The notes under the pieces are model-generated. The model searched no databases, was not told the DNA's origin, and saw nothing but the letters and a program-made list of their open reading frames with translations. Of a stretch of DNA of 64,000 bases, positions 1 through 8,851 are shown one piece after another. The DNA is taken from positions 558,001-622,000 of the forward strand of contig JALQCY010000001.1 in assembly GCA_023241745.1 (NCBI GenBank), given 5' to 3'. A program made the position numbers and the translations under genes. Position 1 is the first letter of the stretch; every line of letters starts with the position of its first letter. Source of the stretch: Isoptericola peretonis. Its GTDB lineage: Bacteria > Actinomycetota > Actinomycetes > Actinomycetales > Cellulomonadaceae.

Positions 1-1056
1 CTGGTACATCGCCTCCGTGAACCAGCCGGACGTACCGGCCCACCCCTCGTGCTCCAGGCCGATCGAGTGCATGTTCATGTACCAGTTGCCCGCGTGCCAG
101 CCGACGTCGGCGGGCTCGAGGTGGTTGGCCACGTGCCCGTCGGAGGAGCGCAGCGTGTAGTTCCACGCCAGGTACGTCGGGTCGGTGACGAGCCGCACGG
201 TCGGCTCGTACGCCGTCTCGGTGTCGTGGATGACGATGTAGTCGATCGACGGCCCGCCTTCGCCCGTCCGGTCGGCCTGGTCGTGGTTGCCGTAGTTGCC
301 GGTGTCGTCCGGCAGGTCGGGGCTCCCCTTCTCGTACGGGGCGGGCAGCCACTCGCAGCCCAGGGATGCCGGGCAGTCGGCGGCCGGGTCGCTGGACTGC
401 CGTTCGGCCGCGGCGGGCAGGACGGCGTCCGGCCGGGCCGCGAGCGTGACGCGCCCGCCGTCGTCCGTGGTGCGGGCCTCGCCCTCGCGGAGGGTCGCGA
501 AGACGCGGTCGGCGAACGTCGGGACGTCGCTCATCCGCGCGACCGCGACGCCCCAGGTCGCGAGGTCGTCGTCGACCGTCTGCCCCGCGTCCTGCTGGTA
601 GGAGGCGAGGAGCGCGGCGGCGCCGCAGGTGTTGGCGCCGGCGTCGGCCTTCAGCTGCGCCCCGGTCAGTCCGGTCAGGGCGGCGGCGCGATCGAGCTCG
701 CTGACCCCCTGGCGGGGTGCGGCGTCCTTGCCGGCCCCGTCGGGCGCCTCGGGCGCGTGGTCGACCAGGTTGAACATGCCGTAGCCGCCGTCGGCGCTGA
801 CCTGTCCTCCGTGCTGGTCCCAGCGGGACTCCAGGTAGGAGACGGCCTTGAGCAGGTCGGTGGGGACGCCGGTCGCGTCGCTCGCGGCCGCGAACGCGGA
901 CTCGCGGTCAGGTGCCGCGACGACGGCGTCGCAGCTCACCTCGGACACGGGGGCGGTGGACGGTCCCGCTCCGGCGGTGACCGCCGGGATCGTGACCAGG
1001 GGGACGAGAAGGCCGACGGCTGCCAGCCCGGTGGTGCGTCGTCGTACGGATCTCAC
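1..1056 (-). CDS. N-acetylmuramoyl-L-alanine amidase, secreted (3' part outside window)
   Basis: Read on the minus strand from GTG at 1056, preceded by an AGAGGAG ribosome site; 352 codons are in the window and the gene continues past base 1. The N-terminus is a signal peptide (RRR then a hydrophobic stretch ending near VTAGAG). Residues about 55-130 resemble a lysozyme/transglycosylase-like fold (KAVSYLESRWDQHGG, GGYGMFN). From about residue 268 an Amidase_2 domain starts, with the zinc-ligand-type motif YIVIHDTE near 276 and WNYTLRSSDGHV further on. The family cleaves the bond between muramic acid and L-Ala in peptidoglycan outside the cell. The later zinc ligands lie beyond the edge. The pairing of a transglycosylase-like part with an amidase suggests a cell-wall hydrolase; whether the first part is catalytic is not clear. 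Confidence 0.85.
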   Translation of the reverse strand, partial: MRSVRRRTTGLAAVGLLVPLVTIPAVTAGAGPSTAPVSEVSCDAVVAAPDRESAFAAASDATGVPTDLLKAVSYLESRWDQHGGQVSADGGYGMFNLVDHAPEAPDGAGKDAAPRQGVSELDRAAALTGLTGAQLKADAGANTCGAAALLASYQQDAGQTVDDDLATWGVAVARMSDVPTFADRVFATLREGEARTTDDGGRVTLAARPDAVLPAAAERQSSDPAADCPASLGCEWLPAPYEKGSPDLPDDTGNYGNHDQADRTGEGGPSIDYIVIHDTETAYEPTVRLVTDPTYLAWNYTLRSSDGHVANHLEPADVGWHAGNWYMNMHSIGLEHEGWAGTSGWFTEAMYQ

Positions 1057-1097
1057 GGGGAGTGCTCCTCTCGAGGACGGCGTGCGCTCGCGGCGCA

Positions 1098-1115
1098 CAC
1101 GGTCATCGAACCGTG
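1098..1115. repeat. Inverted repeat in amidase 5' region
   Basis: Perfect 6-bp arms CACGGT/ACCGTG around a 6-base centre, about 42 bases before the amidase start, in an AT-richer stretch than its surroundings. It could be an operator or a leader hairpin. No clear -10/-35 pair was assigned. Confidence 0.35.
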
Positions 1116-1141
1116 AAATCCCCTTTCATGGGAAGTGGAGG

Positions 1142-1155
1142 CGGGAAAATTCCCG
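1142..1155 (-). terminator. Small palindrome directly after hadB
   Basis: CGGGAA-AA-TTCCCG abuts the hadB stop codon. It may be a weak hairpin terminator for the rpmG-hadA-hadB unit, or part of the amidase promoter region. The stem is only 6 bp with no T-run, so this is tentative. Confidence 0.3.
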
Positions 1156-1578
1156 TCAGAGACGGACGGTCGCCTGCGACCGTCCGAGCACCTTGGCGCC
1201 CTCGTGGGTCACCGTCAGGTCGATCCGGGCCGTGCCCGCGTCGGCGTCGATCGCGCCGACGGTCGCGGTGACCTCGACGACGGCGGCGCCGCGGACCGGC
1301 ACCGGGACCGGCTTCGTGAAGCGGGTCTGGTACGCCACGACGGCGCCCGGGTCACCGGCCCACCCGGTCACGACGCCGACGACCGAGCCCATGGTCAGCA
1401 TTCCGTGCGCGATGACACCGGGCAGCCCGACCTCGGTGGCGAACGACTCGTCCCAGTGGATGGGGTTGAAGTCGCCGCTGGCCCCCGCGTACCGCACGAG
1501 GCGGGCGCGGTCGAGCTCCACGGCGCCCGTGGCGACCACGTCACCGACGGAGAGCTCGGCAAGCACGGGACGGGGCAT
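1156..1578 (-). CDS. hadB: MaoC-like (R)-hydroxyacyl dehydratase subunit, HadB type
   Basis: 140 residues, a single hot-dog domain. The hydratase-2 motif is complete: GDFNPIHWD carries the catalytic Asp and His, followed by the usual GVIAHGMLTMG helix. It overlaps hadA by the ATGA arrangement, so the two are translationally coupled. In mycobacteria the HadA/HadB dimer dehydrates 3-hydroxyacyl-ACP in fatty acid synthase II. This organism group makes no mycolic acids as far as known, so the substrate here is probably ordinary fatty acyl chains; that part is inference. The order rpmG-hadA-hadB is the common actinobacterial one. Confidence 0.9.
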   Translation of the reverse strand: MPRPVLAELSVGDVVATGAVELDRARLVRYAGASGDFNPIHWDESFATEVGLPGVIAHGMLTMGSVVGVVTGWAGDPGAVVAYQTRFTKPVPVPVRGAAVVEVTATVGAIDADAGTARIDLTVTHEGAKVLGRSQATVRL

Positions 1579-2036
1579 CAGGAGGCCTCCCCGCGGACCA
1601 CGAGGCTGGAGATGACGGTCGCGACCGGCTCGGGCTCGCCGTCGGCCGCCGGCGCGGCGACCTCGCAGCGCGTCGTGACCATGGCGATGCCGGCCCGCTC
1701 GGTCACGGAGTCCACGTGCAGCACCGTGACCAGCTCGTCGCCGGCGACGATCGGGCGGTGGTGCACGAACTTCTCGTCCGCGTGGACCACGCGGGAGAAG
1801 TCGATGCCGGCCTCCGGGTCCTGGACGTACTGCGCCTCGGCCCGCTGCGCGACGACGACCGCGAACGTGGGGGGCGCGACGAGGTCCGGATAGCCGAGAC
1901 CCCGCGCCACCACGATGTCGTGGTGCGCGGGGTCCAGGGCACCGACGGCGGAGGCGAACTCACGGATCTTCTCGCGCCCCACGGCATAGGGGGCGGTGGC
2001 CGGGTACTCGCGGCCAGCGAAGTCGGGGTTCGCCAC
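1578..2036 (-). CDS. hadA: FAS1-like dehydratase subunit HadA
   Basis: 152 residues, GTG start at 2036, with a hot-dog fold of the FAS1_DH/UPF0336 type. It contains the conserved HHDIVVARGLGYPDLVAPPTF region that shapes the substrate channel. In the mycobacterial homologue this subunit binds the acyl chain while HadB supplies the catalytic residues. It sits 32 bases after rpmG and overlaps hadB by 1 base plus the shared stop/start. No strong Shine-Dalgarno sequence precedes the GTG, which fits translation following from rpmG. The fold assignment is good; the exact substrate is unknown. Confidence 0.88.
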   Translation of the reverse strand: MANPDFAGREYPATAPYAVGREKIREFASAVGALDPAHHDIVVARGLGYPDLVAPPTFAVVVAQRAEAQYVQDPEAGIDFSRVVHADEKFVHHRPIVAGDELVTVLHVDSVTERAGIAMVTTRCEVAAPAADGEPEPVATVISSLVVRGEAS

Positions 2037-2068
2037 GTCGGTGCTACGTCAGCTCGACCGAGGCTGGG

Positions 2069-2239
2069 TCAGCGGGTCTCGCGGTGCGCGGTGTGCTTGC
2101 CGCAGCGCGGGCAGAACTTCGCCAGCTCGAGACGGTCGGGGTCGTTACGACGGTTCTTCTTCGTGATGTAGTTCCGCTCCTTGCAGTCCACGCAGGCGAG
2201 CGTGATCTTCGGGCGGACGTCCGCGCTCTTGGAAGCCAT
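2069..2239 (-). CDS. rpmG: 50S ribosomal protein L33
   Basis: 56 residues from ATG at 2239. It matches L33 along its whole length: [32 protein letters not shown] and [15 protein letters not shown]. It keeps the two CxxC pairs (CVDC, CPRC) of the zinc-binding form, the C+ paralogue that is used when zinc is plentiful. It lies between the tRNA-Met gene and hadA, a widely conserved actinobacterial order, and may be transcribed with hadAB. Confidence 0.95.
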   Translation of the reverse strand: MASKSADVRPKITLACVDCKERNYITKKNRRNDPDRLELAKFCPRCGKHTAHRETR

Positions 2240-2329
2240 GGTGTGTCACCTCTCGCGCCCCCGGAAGGCGCCACGTGCGTCAAGGAACAGGCCGGTCCGA
2301 CGCCGGCCGTCGAACCGTGATGGTGTCGG

Positions 2330-2403
2330 TAGCGAGGGCGGGGCTCGAACCCGCGACCTCACGATTATGAGTCGTGCGCTCTGACCAGCTGAGCTACCCC
2401 GCC
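2330..2403 (-). tRNA. tRNA-Met (CAT)
   Basis: 74-base cloverleaf on the minus strand. The acceptor GGCGGGG pairs with CCTCGCT, with G-U at 1-72 and 5-68. It has D-stem GCTC/GAGC, anticodon loop CTCATAA and T-arm GCGGG-TTCGAGC-CCCGC. CCA is not fully encoded (ACC then G). The G1-U72 pair and the sequence look like elongator rather than initiator tRNA. Confidence 0.93.
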
Positions 2404-2466
2404 GCGCGTGACTCGACGCGAGACCGCCGCCCCGTCACCGGAGGGCGGCCCCGCGTCATGTCACAG

Positions 2467-2539
2467 AGCCCCGAAAGGGAATCGAACCCTTGACCTTCTC
2501 CTTACCATGGAGACGCTCTGCCGACTGAGCTATCGGGGC
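2467..2539 (-). tRNA. tRNA-Thr (GGT)
   Basis: 73-base cloverleaf. Acceptor GCCCCGA pairs with TCGGGGC; D-stem GCTC/GAGC; anticodon stem TCTCC/GGAGA around loop ATGGTAA gives anticodon GGT; T-arm AAGGG-TTCGATT-CCCTT. CCA is not encoded. It lies in a tRNA-Tyr, tRNA-Thr, tRNA-Met, rpmG series on one strand. Confidence 0.94.
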
Positions 2540-2682
2540 AGCGGAGAAGACTCTACACGGCTCGCGGCACCTGGTGAAATTCGCGGGATGCCCGCTCGAT
2601 CACACCGTGCGCCGGGGCCGTGCAGGGCCCCTCCAGACGTCGGACGAGGCGTCACCCGAGGGTGGCGCCCCGTCCGTCGAGG

Positions 2683-2764
2683 TGGCAGGTGAGGGATTCG
2701 AACCCCCGAAGGCTGAGCCGTCTGATTTACAGTCAGATCCCTTTGGCCGCTCGGGCAACCTGCC
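2683..2764 (-). tRNA. tRNA-Tyr (GTA)
   Basis: 82-base class II tRNA with a long variable arm. Acceptor GGCAGGT pairs with ACCTGCC, the anticodon loop CTGTAAA gives GTA, and the T-arm is GGGGG-TTCGAAT-CCCTC with a terminal mismatch. It is the first gene of the minus-strand tRNA-rpmG-hadAB run. Confidence 0.93.
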
Positions 2765-2795
2765 GTGCGGGCTCGCGGACGAGCTCGCGGGTAGA

Positions 2796-2801
2796 ACCAT
2801 A
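2796..2801 (-). promoter_or_regulatory. Putative -10 element for the tRNA run
   Basis: TATGGT on the minus strand about 32 bases before tRNA-Tyr, fitting the actinobacterial TAnnnT -10 pattern. No convincing -35 was found 17-18 bases upstream, so this is tentative. Confidence 0.35.
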
Positions 2802-2866
2802 ACGCCCCGGGCAGGCTCTCGGGAAATCGTCCCGCCGTGGGCCCCGTCACCACCTACATTGAGGCG

Positions 2867-3805
2867 GTGACGACCCCCTCCTCCCCCGACCGCTGGGGGC
2901 TGCCGCTCGGTCTCTCGGCGTTCGTGCTCTGGGGCGCCATGCCCCTGTTCTTCCCGCTGCTGGAGCCCGCCGGGCCGGTCGAGATCATCGCCCACCGGGT
3001 CGTCTGGAGCCTGGTCTTCTGCCTCGTGCTGCTCGCGGCGACCCGCCAGCTCGGGTCGTTCGTCGCCGTGCTGCGCAGCGGCCGGACGATGGGCGCCCTC
3101 GCCGTCGCCTCCGTGCTGATCGTCGTCAACTGGACCACCTACGTGTACGCGGTGCTGTCGGGGCACGTGCTGGACGCCGCGCTCGGCTACTTCATCAACC
3201 CGCTGCTCACCGTGCTGCTCGGCGTGCTCGTGCTGCGCGAGCGCCTGCGGGTCGCCCAGTGGGTGGCGCTCGGCTTCGGCGCCGCCGCGGTGGTGGTGAT
3301 CTCCACCGGCGTGGGCGGCCTGCCGTGGATCGCCCTCGTGCTGGCCGGCGCGTTCGGGCTCTACTCCCTGGTGAAGAACCGCGTGGGGCGCGACGTCGGG
3401 GCCCTGCCCGGCCTGGCCGCCGAGACGACCGTCGCCACGCCGTTCGCCCTGGCGTACCTGTTCTGGCTCGGCGCCACCGGCGCCGGCACGTTCACGACCG
3501 ACGGCGCCGGGCACGCGCTGCTGCTCGCCGCGTGCGGGGTGGTCACGGGGCTGCCGCTGCTGCTCTTCTCCGCCGCAGCACGCCGCCTGCCGCTGTCGGT
3601 GGTCGGCATGCTGCAGTACCTGACCCCGGTGCTGCAGTTCCTGCTGGGCCTGCTCGTCTTCGGCGAGCACATGCCGCCCGCCCGCTGGGCCGGCTTCGTG
3701 CTGGTGTGGGTGGCGCTGGTGATCCTCAGCGTCGACGGCACCCGGCACGCCCGTGCCGCCCGGCTCGCCGACCGCGCACGCACTACGGTGGTCCCCGAAC
3801 CCTGA
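2867..3805 (+). CDS. rarD: EamA/RarD-family membrane transporter
   Basis: About 312 residues with ten predicted membrane spans in two EamA repeats. The opening [20 protein letters not shown] and the motif [13 protein letters not shown] are typical of RarD rather than of general EamA proteins. RarD-type proteins belong to the drug/metabolite transporter superfamily, and their substrate is not settled. I chose GTG at 2867 because homologues usually begin just before that opening. The frame is also open from GTG at 2837, and neither start has a good ribosome site. It is divergent from the tRNA run and is followed by yajQ 22 bases later. Confidence 0.85.
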   Translation: MTTPSSPDRWGLPLGLSAFVLWGAMPLFFPLLEPAGPVEIIAHRVVWSLVFCLVLLAATRQLGSFVAVLRSGRTMGALAVASVLIVVNWTTYVYAVLSGHVLDAALGYFINPLLTVLLGVLVLRERLRVAQWVALGFGAAAVVVISTGVGGLPWIALVLAGAFGLYSLVKNRVGRDVGALPGLAAETTVATPFALAYLFWLGATGAGTFTTDGAGHALLLAACGVVTGLPLLLFSAAARRLPLSVVGMLQYLTPVLQFLLGLLVFGEHMPPARWAGFVLVWVALVILSVDGTRHARAARLADRARTTVVPEP

Positions 3806-3827
3806 CCCTGAGCCGAAGGAGACCGTC

Positions 3828-4325
3828 ATGGCCGACTCGTCGTTCGACATCGTCAGCAAGGTGGACCGCCAGGAGGTGGACAACGCCCTCAACCAGGCCG
3901 CGAAGGAGATCTCCCAGCGGTACGACTTCAAGGGCGTGGGCGCGTCGATCACGTGGAGCGGCCAGGACGCCGTCGTCTTCGAGGCGAACTCCGCCGAGCG
4001 CGTGCTCGCCGTGCTCGACGTCTTCCAGACCAAGCTCATCAAGCGCGGGGTGTCGCTCAAGGCCCTCGACACGGGCGAGAACGAGCCCCAGGCCTCCGGC
4101 AAGGTCTACCGCCTCGCGGGCTCGCTCAAGGAGGGCCTCGCCGGCGAGAACGCCAAGAAGGTCACCAAGCTGATCCGCGAGGAGGGGCCCAAGGGCGTCA
4201 AGACGCAGATCACCGGCGACGAGGTGCGCGTGACCAGCAAGTCGCGCGACGACCTGCAGGCCGTGATCGCCCTGCTCAAGGGCGCGGACCTCGACTTCGC
4301 GGTCCAGTTCGTCAACTACCGATGA
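3828..4325 (+). CDS. yajQ: YajQ-family nucleotide-binding protein
   Basis: 165 residues from ATG at 3828, preceded by AAGGAGA. It is full length for YajQ/UPF0234: [20 protein letters not shown] at the start, RYDFKG, and [14 protein letters not shown]. The fold is a double ferredoxin-like domain. Family members bind nucleotides and RNA, and one in Xanthomonas binds cyclic di-GMP; the role in actinobacteria is unknown. The stop overlaps the next start (ATGA), so it is coupled to the HAD phosphatase gene. Confidence 0.93.
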   Translation: MADSSFDIVSKVDRQEVDNALNQAAKEISQRYDFKGVGASITWSGQDAVVFEANSAERVLAVLDVFQTKLIKRGVSLKALDTGENEPQASGKVYRLAGSLKEGLAGENAKKVTKLIREEGPKGVKTQITGDEVRVTSKSRDDLQAVIALLKGADLDFAVQFVNYR

Positions 4326-5245
4326 CGCCGGGGGCGGCCGGGGGCGTCACGCTGCCGCGGCTCGTCGCGACGGACCTCGACGGCACGCTGCTGCGCTCGG
4401 ACGGCACGGTCTCCGCGCGCACCCGCAGCGTCCTCGCCGCCGCCGAGGCCGCCGGCACCGAGGTCGTGTTCGTCACCGCCCGGCCGCCGCGCTGGCTCGA
4501 CGCCCTCGCCGACCTCGTCGGCGGCCACGGCCGCGTGATCTGCCTCGGCGGGGCCGCCGTGTGGGACCTGTCGACCGGTCGCGCGCTGGAGACGTGCGGG
4601 TTCGACGACGGCGTCCTCCGGTCGCTGGTCGCGGAGCTGCGCGACGCCGTGCCCGACGTGGGGCTGGCCGTCGAGACCGCGCGCGGTCCCGCCTTCGACC
4701 CCTGGTTCCCCGACGGCGAGCCCGGCCTGGACCGCGCCCTGCGCGCCGCCCCCGTCGAGAGGTCTCTGAGCGGTGGCGACGACGCCGTGGCCAAGCTGCT
4801 CGCCGTCCGGCCGGGCACGCCGACCCAGGGGTTCGGCGTGGTCCAGCGCGGCGACGTCCGCGACGCGGAGCAGGACGCCTTCTTCGAGCGGGTGCGGGCC
4901 GTCGTCGGCGACCGGGCCGAGCTGCACTACTCGGGGGCCGCGGGCCTGGCCGAGCTCCTGCCGCCCGGGGTGACGAAGGAGGTCGCCCTGGCCCGCTGGT
5001 GCGCACGCCTCGGCGTCGACGCGCGCGACGTGTGGGCCTTCGGCGACATGCCCAACGACCTGCCGATGCTGCGGTGGGCGGGGCGGGGGCACGCCGTCGC
5101 CAACGCCCACCCGGACGTCCTCGCCTGCGCGGACGCGGTCGTGCCCGGGAACGACGACGACGGCGTGGCCACGGCCCTGGAGCCGGCGCTCGACGGGGCC
5201 GGGCCCGCCGGGGCTCACTCCCCCGCGGAGCCGCTCTCCCCCTGA
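4322..5245 (+). CDS. HAD hydrolase, Cof/YidA type
   Basis: 307 residues. All four HAD motifs are present: [11 protein letters not shown] near residue 18 (nucleophile and acid/base Asp), VTARPPR (motif II Thr), the Lys in GVTKEVAL, and GDMPNDLPM (metal-binding acids). The large C2-type cap between motifs II and III places it with Cof-type sugar-phosphate or FMN phosphatases. The substrate cannot be read from sequence. It overlaps yajQ by 4 bases. Its 3' end runs 31 bases into the convergent channel gene, so the two genes share coding sequence on opposite strands. Confidence 0.88.
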   Translation: MTPGAAGGVTLPRLVATDLDGTLLRSDGTVSARTRSVLAAAEAAGTEVVFVTARPPRWLDALADLVGGHGRVICLGGAAVWDLSTGRALETCGFDDGVLRSLVAELRDAVPDVGLAVETARGPAFDPWFPDGEPGLDRALRAAPVERSLSGGDDAVAKLLAVRPGTPTQGFGVVQRGDVRDAEQDAFFERVRAVVGDRAELHYSGAAGLAELLPPGVTKEVALARWCARLGVDARDVWAFGDMPNDLPMLRWAGRGHAVANAHPDVLACADAVVPGNDDDGVATALEPALDGAGPAGAHSPAEPLSP

Positions 5246-6093
5246 GCCTGCGCGCGCTGGCGGTCGGCGATGATCTGGGCGCGCAGCTCCTGGACCTGCG
5301 CGACGAGCAGCGCGACCTGCGCCTGGCTGACCATGCCCACGGGCGCCTCGCCCGCCGGGCCCCCTGCCGCGCCCAGCCGGTCGTCCGGCGACGACGTGTC
5401 CGTGACCCGCTCGACGAGCCACGACGACAGCGTGGCGGTCACGACACCCAGCAGCGCGATGCCGCCGAGCATGAGGCAGACCGCGATGACCCGGCCGACG
5501 GGCGAGACGGGGGCGAGGTCGCCGTACCCGACGGTCGTGATGGTGACCATGGCCCACCAGAAGCCGTCGCCCAGGTTCACGATGTCCGCCCCCGGCACGC
5601 CACGCTCCGCCTGGGTGACGGTCAGCGCACCGACGGTCACCAGGAGGGCCGTGCCTGCGGCGGCGAACCGGACCACCCGTCCCCGCAGCCGCACGGCGTT
5701 GACCCGGTTGAGGCGTACCACCACGGACACCAGCAGCAGGGGTCGCAGCACCGGCAGCACGACCACGGCGAGCTCGAGCGGGTGCCGGCGGACGTACACC
5801 CACGGGCGCGGCGCCAGACGGACGCGCACGACGTAGTCCACGACGAAGAGCAGCCACGTCACCGCGAGGACGAAGGAGCAGGCGGAGCGCACGTCCGCGG
5901 GGACGTCCGGTCGCGCGATCGGGATCGCGTACGCCAGCAGGAACAGCAGGGAGATCGCCGTGAGGGGCCATTCGGTGGCCCCCTGCCAGCGCCGCAGCCG
6001 CGCGTGACCCGCGCCCGGGGGCGAGGACGGCGGGCGCTCACGCGGTCCGGGCCGGGCCGCGTCGCGGGGCCCGCCCGGCGGGGAGGAGGTCAT
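5215..6093 (-). CDS. Potassium channel family protein
   Basis: 292 residues. It has membrane spans at roughly 42-60, 70-90, 100-125 and 145-160, a pore loop with selectivity filter TITTVGYGDLAP near 190, and a last span after it (VIAVCLMLGGIALLGVV). This is a 6TM-like Kch architecture. A charged helical tail (VAQVQELRAQIIADRQ) could form a coiled coil for tetramer assembly. There is no RCK/TrkA-N domain, so gating by that route is not expected. It stands alone between the convergent HAD gene and htpX. Confidence 0.87.
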   Translation of the reverse strand: MTSSPPGGPRDAARPGPRERPPSSPPGAGHARLRRWQGATEWPLTAISLLFLLAYAIPIARPDVPADVRSACSFVLAVTWLLFVVDYVVRVRLAPRPWVYVRRHPLELAVVVLPVLRPLLLVSVVVRLNRVNAVRLRGRVVRFAAAGTALLVTVGALTVTQAERGVPGADIVNLGDGFWWAMVTITTVGYGDLAPVSPVGRVIAVCLMLGGIALLGVVTATLSSWLVERVTDTSSPDDRLGAAGGPAGEAPVGMVSQAQVALLVAQVQELRAQIIADRQRAQAQGESGSAGE

Positions 6094-6153
6094 CGCTGGT
6101 CAGCCTGGCAGACCGGCGTGGACGGCGCTCCCCGAGGACGCCGGCGCGCGGCG

Positions 6154-7047
6154 TCAGTAGCGGGTGATTCCCCCGGGGCCGAAGCCGGTGCCGCCGGCCA
6201 TGTTCTCGAGGCGTGCGATGCGGTCGGCCATCGGCGGGTGCGTGGAGAACATCTTCGCCATGCCGGCGCCCCGGAACGGGTTGGCGAGCATGAGGTGGGA
6301 GACGTTCTGCAGCTCGCGGGTCTGCGGCAGCGGCGCCTTGGCCGTGCCGGACTCCAGCTTGCGCAGCGCGGAGGCGAGGGCCATCGGGTCGCCCGTGAGC
6401 TTGGCGCCGTCCTCGTCCGCGTCGTACTCGCGGGTGCGGGAGATCGCCATCTGGATCATCATCGCCGCGAACGGCGCGAGGATCGCCATCGCCAGCGCGG
6501 CGAGCGGGTTGCCGCCCTCGCGGCGGTCGCCGCCGCCGAAGATCAGCAGGAACTGCGCCAGCGACGTGATGACGCCCGCCATCGCCGACGCCACCGACGA
6601 GGTGAGGATGTCGCGGTTGTACACGTGCATGAGCTCGTGGCCGAGCACGCCGCGCAGCTCCCGCTCGTCGAGCAGCCGCAGGATCCCCTCGGTGCAGCAC
6701 ACGGCCGCGTTCTTGGGGTTGCGCCCGGTCGCGAACGCGTTGGGCGCCTGGGTGGGCGAGATGTACAGCCGCGGCATGGGCTGGCGGGCCGCCGTGGAGA
6801 GCTCCCGCACGATGCGGTACATCTCCGGGGCCTCGAGCTCCGTCACCGGGTAGGCGTGCATCGCGCGGATCGCGATCTTGTCCGAGTTCCAGTACCCGAC
6901 GAACGTGGTGACCAGGCCGATCCCCACGAACAGGACGAGCATGCCCGCGCTGCCGCGGAAGAACAGGGCCCACAGGCCGAGGACCACGGCCCACATGACG
7001 CCGAAGAGCGCCGCCGTCTTGAGACCGTTGAAGTGCTGGTGGCCCAT
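6154..7047 (-). CDS. htpX: Membrane zinc metalloprotease HtpX
   Basis: 297 residues from ATG at 7047. It shows the M48 zinc motif HELMH in [14 protein letters not shown], the third ligand Glu in [13 protein letters not shown], two N-terminal membrane spans and a further hydrophobic pair in the middle ([37 protein letters not shown]). Length is normal for the family. HtpX degrades misfolded membrane proteins with its active site facing the cytoplasm. It lies 104 bases after the htpX-side limb of the fprA terminator, so it is probably transcribed from its own promoter. Confidence 0.93.
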   Translation of the reverse strand: MGHQHFNGLKTAALFGVMWAVVLGLWALFFRGSAGMLVLFVGIGLVTTFVGYWNSDKIAIRAMHAYPVTELEAPEMYRIVRELSTAARQPMPRLYISPTQAPNAFATGRNPKNAAVCCTEGILRLLDERELRGVLGHELMHVYNRDILTSSVASAMAGVITSLAQFLLIFGGGDRREGGNPLAALAMAILAPFAAMMIQMAISRTREYDADEDGAKLTGDPMALASALRKLESGTAKAPLPQTRELQNVSHLMLANPFRGAGMAKMFSTHPPMADRIARLENMAGGTGFGPGGITRY

Positions 7048-7073
7048 GTGTCCTGCCGTCTCCTTCCGTGCGC

Positions 7074-7099
7074 CCCTCCGGCGCCGGTGCACCGGAGGG
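7074..7099. repeat. Inverted repeat ahead of htpX
   Basis: 8-bp arms CCCTCCGG/CCGGAGGG with a 10-base loop, 27 bases before the htpX start. It may be a leader hairpin or an operator for this stress-type protease; there is no direct evidence for either. Confidence 0.35.
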
Positions 7100-7119
7100 A
7101 TCCCACGGAGGGAACGCGC

Positions 7120-7152
7120 CGAGGGCCCGGACGGTTCCCGTCCGGGCCCTCG
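7120..7152 (-). terminator. Strong hairpin terminator after fprA
   Basis: Perfect 14-bp arms CGAGGGCCCGGACG/CGTCCGGGCCCTCG with a 5-base loop, 24 bases beyond the fprA stop on the minus strand. It lacks a T-run, as is common for actinobacterial terminators. Confidence 0.8.
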
Positions 7153-7175
7153 CGCGCAGAACCGTCGGCTGGCGG

Positions 7176-8582
7176 TCAGCCGCGACGCTTGGCGATGTCG
7201 AGCATCTCCTCGCGCGGCACGACCTTGACCCGCTCGCGGCCGTGCGGCTCGCCGAGGGACTTCTCGTGCTCGTCGAGGAGCACGAAGTCGTCCCACTCGA
7301 CGACGTCGACGCCGCGGTCGGCGAGGAAGTCGAGCACGGCCTGGGGGTCGGCCTGCGTGGCGGTGCGGCCGCCGGCGAGGTCGCCCGTGGCGACGTCGCC
7401 GGCGTCCCCGACGCCCGTGACGTCCTCCACCAGGTGGCGGATCGTCTCGGACGCGTCGGACTTGGTGTGGCCGATGAGGCCCACGGGGCCACGCTTGATC
7501 CAGCCGGTGGCGTAGACGCCGGGCAGGTGCTCGCCGTCGAGGTCGACCACGCGGCCCTCGCGGTTGGAGATGACGCCCTTGAGCTCGTCGAACGGGATCT
7601 CCGGCAGCGGCGAGCCGAAGTAGCCGACCGCGCGGTAGACGGCCTGCACCGGCCAGTCGTGGAGCTCCCCCGTGCCCTTGACCGTGCCGTCGCCCTGCAG
7701 GGCGGTGCGCTCGGTGCGCAGCCCCACGACCTTGCCGTCCTCGCCGAGGATCTCGGCGGGCGCGTGCAGGAAGTGCAGGTGCAGCCGGCGCGACGCCTTC
7801 TGGGTCGCCGGGTCGACGAGCGTCCAGTCGGTGAGCGTCTTGACGACCTGCTTGGTCTGGTTGGACGACTCGATCGCGGCCATCGACCCGTCGTCGAAGT
7901 CGTAGTCCTCGGGGTAGACGACGATGTCGACGTCCGGCACGTGGCCCAGCTCGCGCAGCTCCAGCGGCGAGAACTTCACCTGGGCCGGGCCGCGGCGGGC
8001 GAACACGTGCACGTCCGTGACGGGCGACGACTTGAGGGTGTCGTAGACGTTGGCCGGGATCTCGGTGGGCAGGAGGTCGTCCGCGTGCTTGGCCAGGATG
8101 CGGGCGACGTCGAGGGCGACGTTGCCGGCCCCGAGGACGGCGACCTCCTTGGCCTCGAGCGGCCACGTGCGCGGCACGTCGGGGTGGCCGTCGTACCAGG
8201 ACACGAAGTCGGCGGCGCCGTAGGAGCCCTCGAGGTCGACGCCGGGCACCGGCAGCTCGTGGTCCTTGATCGCGCCCGTGGAGAAGATCACGGCGTCGTA
8301 GAACTGGCGCAGGTCGTCGAGCTTGAGGTCGACGCCGTAGTCCACGTTGCCCAGCAGGCGCACGTCGCCGCGGCTCAGCACGCGGTGCAGCGCGGTGATG
8401 ATCTGCTTGATCCGCGGGTGGTCCGGGGCGACGCCGTAGCGCACGAGGCCGAACGGCGCGGGCAGGCGTTCGAAGAGGTCGATGCTCACGTCGAGGTCGG
8501 TCTTCGACAGGATGTCCGCGGCGTAGATGCCGGCGGGACCTGCGCCGACGATGGCGACGCGCAGAGGTCGGGTGCTGCTCAC
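7176..8582 (-). CDS. fprA: Ferredoxin/adrenodoxin-type NADP+ reductase FprA
   Basis: 468 residues. The N-terminal FAD motif [14 protein letters not shown] and the NADP-binding motif [17 protein letters not shown] are both intact, and [14 protein letters not shown] and [15 protein letters not shown] are signatures of the adrenodoxin-reductase-like FprA family. It moves electrons between NADPH and ferredoxins, feeding cytochrome P450s, iron-sulfur assembly or desaturases. It is a single-gene unit with its own terminator and a well-formed -10 (TAGAAT), and an inverted repeat overlaps the -35 region. The C-terminal 100 residues carry the usual FprA extension. Confidence 0.93.
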   Translation of the reverse strand: MSSTRPLRVAIVGAGPAGIYAADILSKTDLDVSIDLFERLPAPFGLVRYGVAPDHPRIKQIITALHRVLSRGDVRLLGNVDYGVDLKLDDLRQFYDAVIFSTGAIKDHELPVPGVDLEGSYGAADFVSWYDGHPDVPRTWPLEAKEVAVLGAGNVALDVARILAKHADDLLPTEIPANVYDTLKSSPVTDVHVFARRGPAQVKFSPLELRELGHVPDVDIVVYPEDYDFDDGSMAAIESSNQTKQVVKTLTDWTLVDPATQKASRRLHLHFLHAPAEILGEDGKVVGLRTERTALQGDGTVKGTGELHDWPVQAVYRAVGYFGSPLPEIPFDELKGVISNREGRVVDLDGEHLPGVYATGWIKRGPVGLIGHTKSDASETIRHLVEDVTGVGDAGDVATGDLAGGRTATQADPQAVLDFLADRGVDVVEWDDFVLLDEHEKSLGEPHGRERVKVVPREEMLDIAKRRG

Positions 8583-8622
8583 GACGAGATACGCCTTCCG
8601 GATCGGGGCTTCGTGACGTTCG

Positions 8623-8666
8623 ATTCTAGGAGGACTCTCCCGGATCTGGGTGAGGGTTACCTCACC
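8623..8666 (-). promoter_or_regulatory. fprA promoter with inverted repeat over the -35
   Basis: Minus-strand -10 TAGAAT at 8628-8623. Seventeen to eighteen bases upstream lies the edge of an inverted repeat GGTGAGG-N4-CCTCACC (8649-8666), so the repeat covers the -35 position. This placement suits a regulator that blocks or replaces -35 contact. It does not match the IdeR/DtxR iron box. Confidence 0.5.
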
Positions 8667-8783
8667 ATCCAGGGTCCAGCCTTACCCAGGGTCCCACAAC
8701 TGTCTCATCGGGTGAACAGCACGTCTCGCCCATCGGGCTCGGGTGCCTCGGGCGACAGGACTGAGATGCCCCGCCACACGCGA

Positions 8784-8811
8784 AGGGGCGGCCCGAGAAC
8801 GGACCGCCCCT
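8784..8811 (-). terminator. Hairpin terminator after the WXG100 gene
   Basis: 12-bp arms AGGGGCGGCCCG/CGGACCGCCCCT with one mismatch and a 4-base loop, 40 bases after the stop of the minus-strand WXG100 gene. It marks the end of the type VII block. The rest of the 8583-8851 gap holds only this and the fprA promoter. Confidence 0.7.
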
Positions 8812-8851
8812 CGCGACCACCGACCCGCGGGCCGGTGCCGACTGACCGACG

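Noticed and set aside
2330..2403. Initiator tRNA-fMet
   Set aside because: The 1-72 pair is G-U and the anticodon stem lacks the three G-C pairs typical of initiators, so elongator tRNA-Met fits better.
2837..2866. Upstream GTG at 2837 as the rarD start
   Set aside because: It would add ten residues not typical of the family and has no better ribosome site; kept only as an alternative.
8649..8666. Iron box (IdeR/DtxR) before fprA
   Set aside because: The repeat has GGTGAGG arms with a 4-base centre; it does not fit the TTAGGTTAGSCTAACCTAA pattern.
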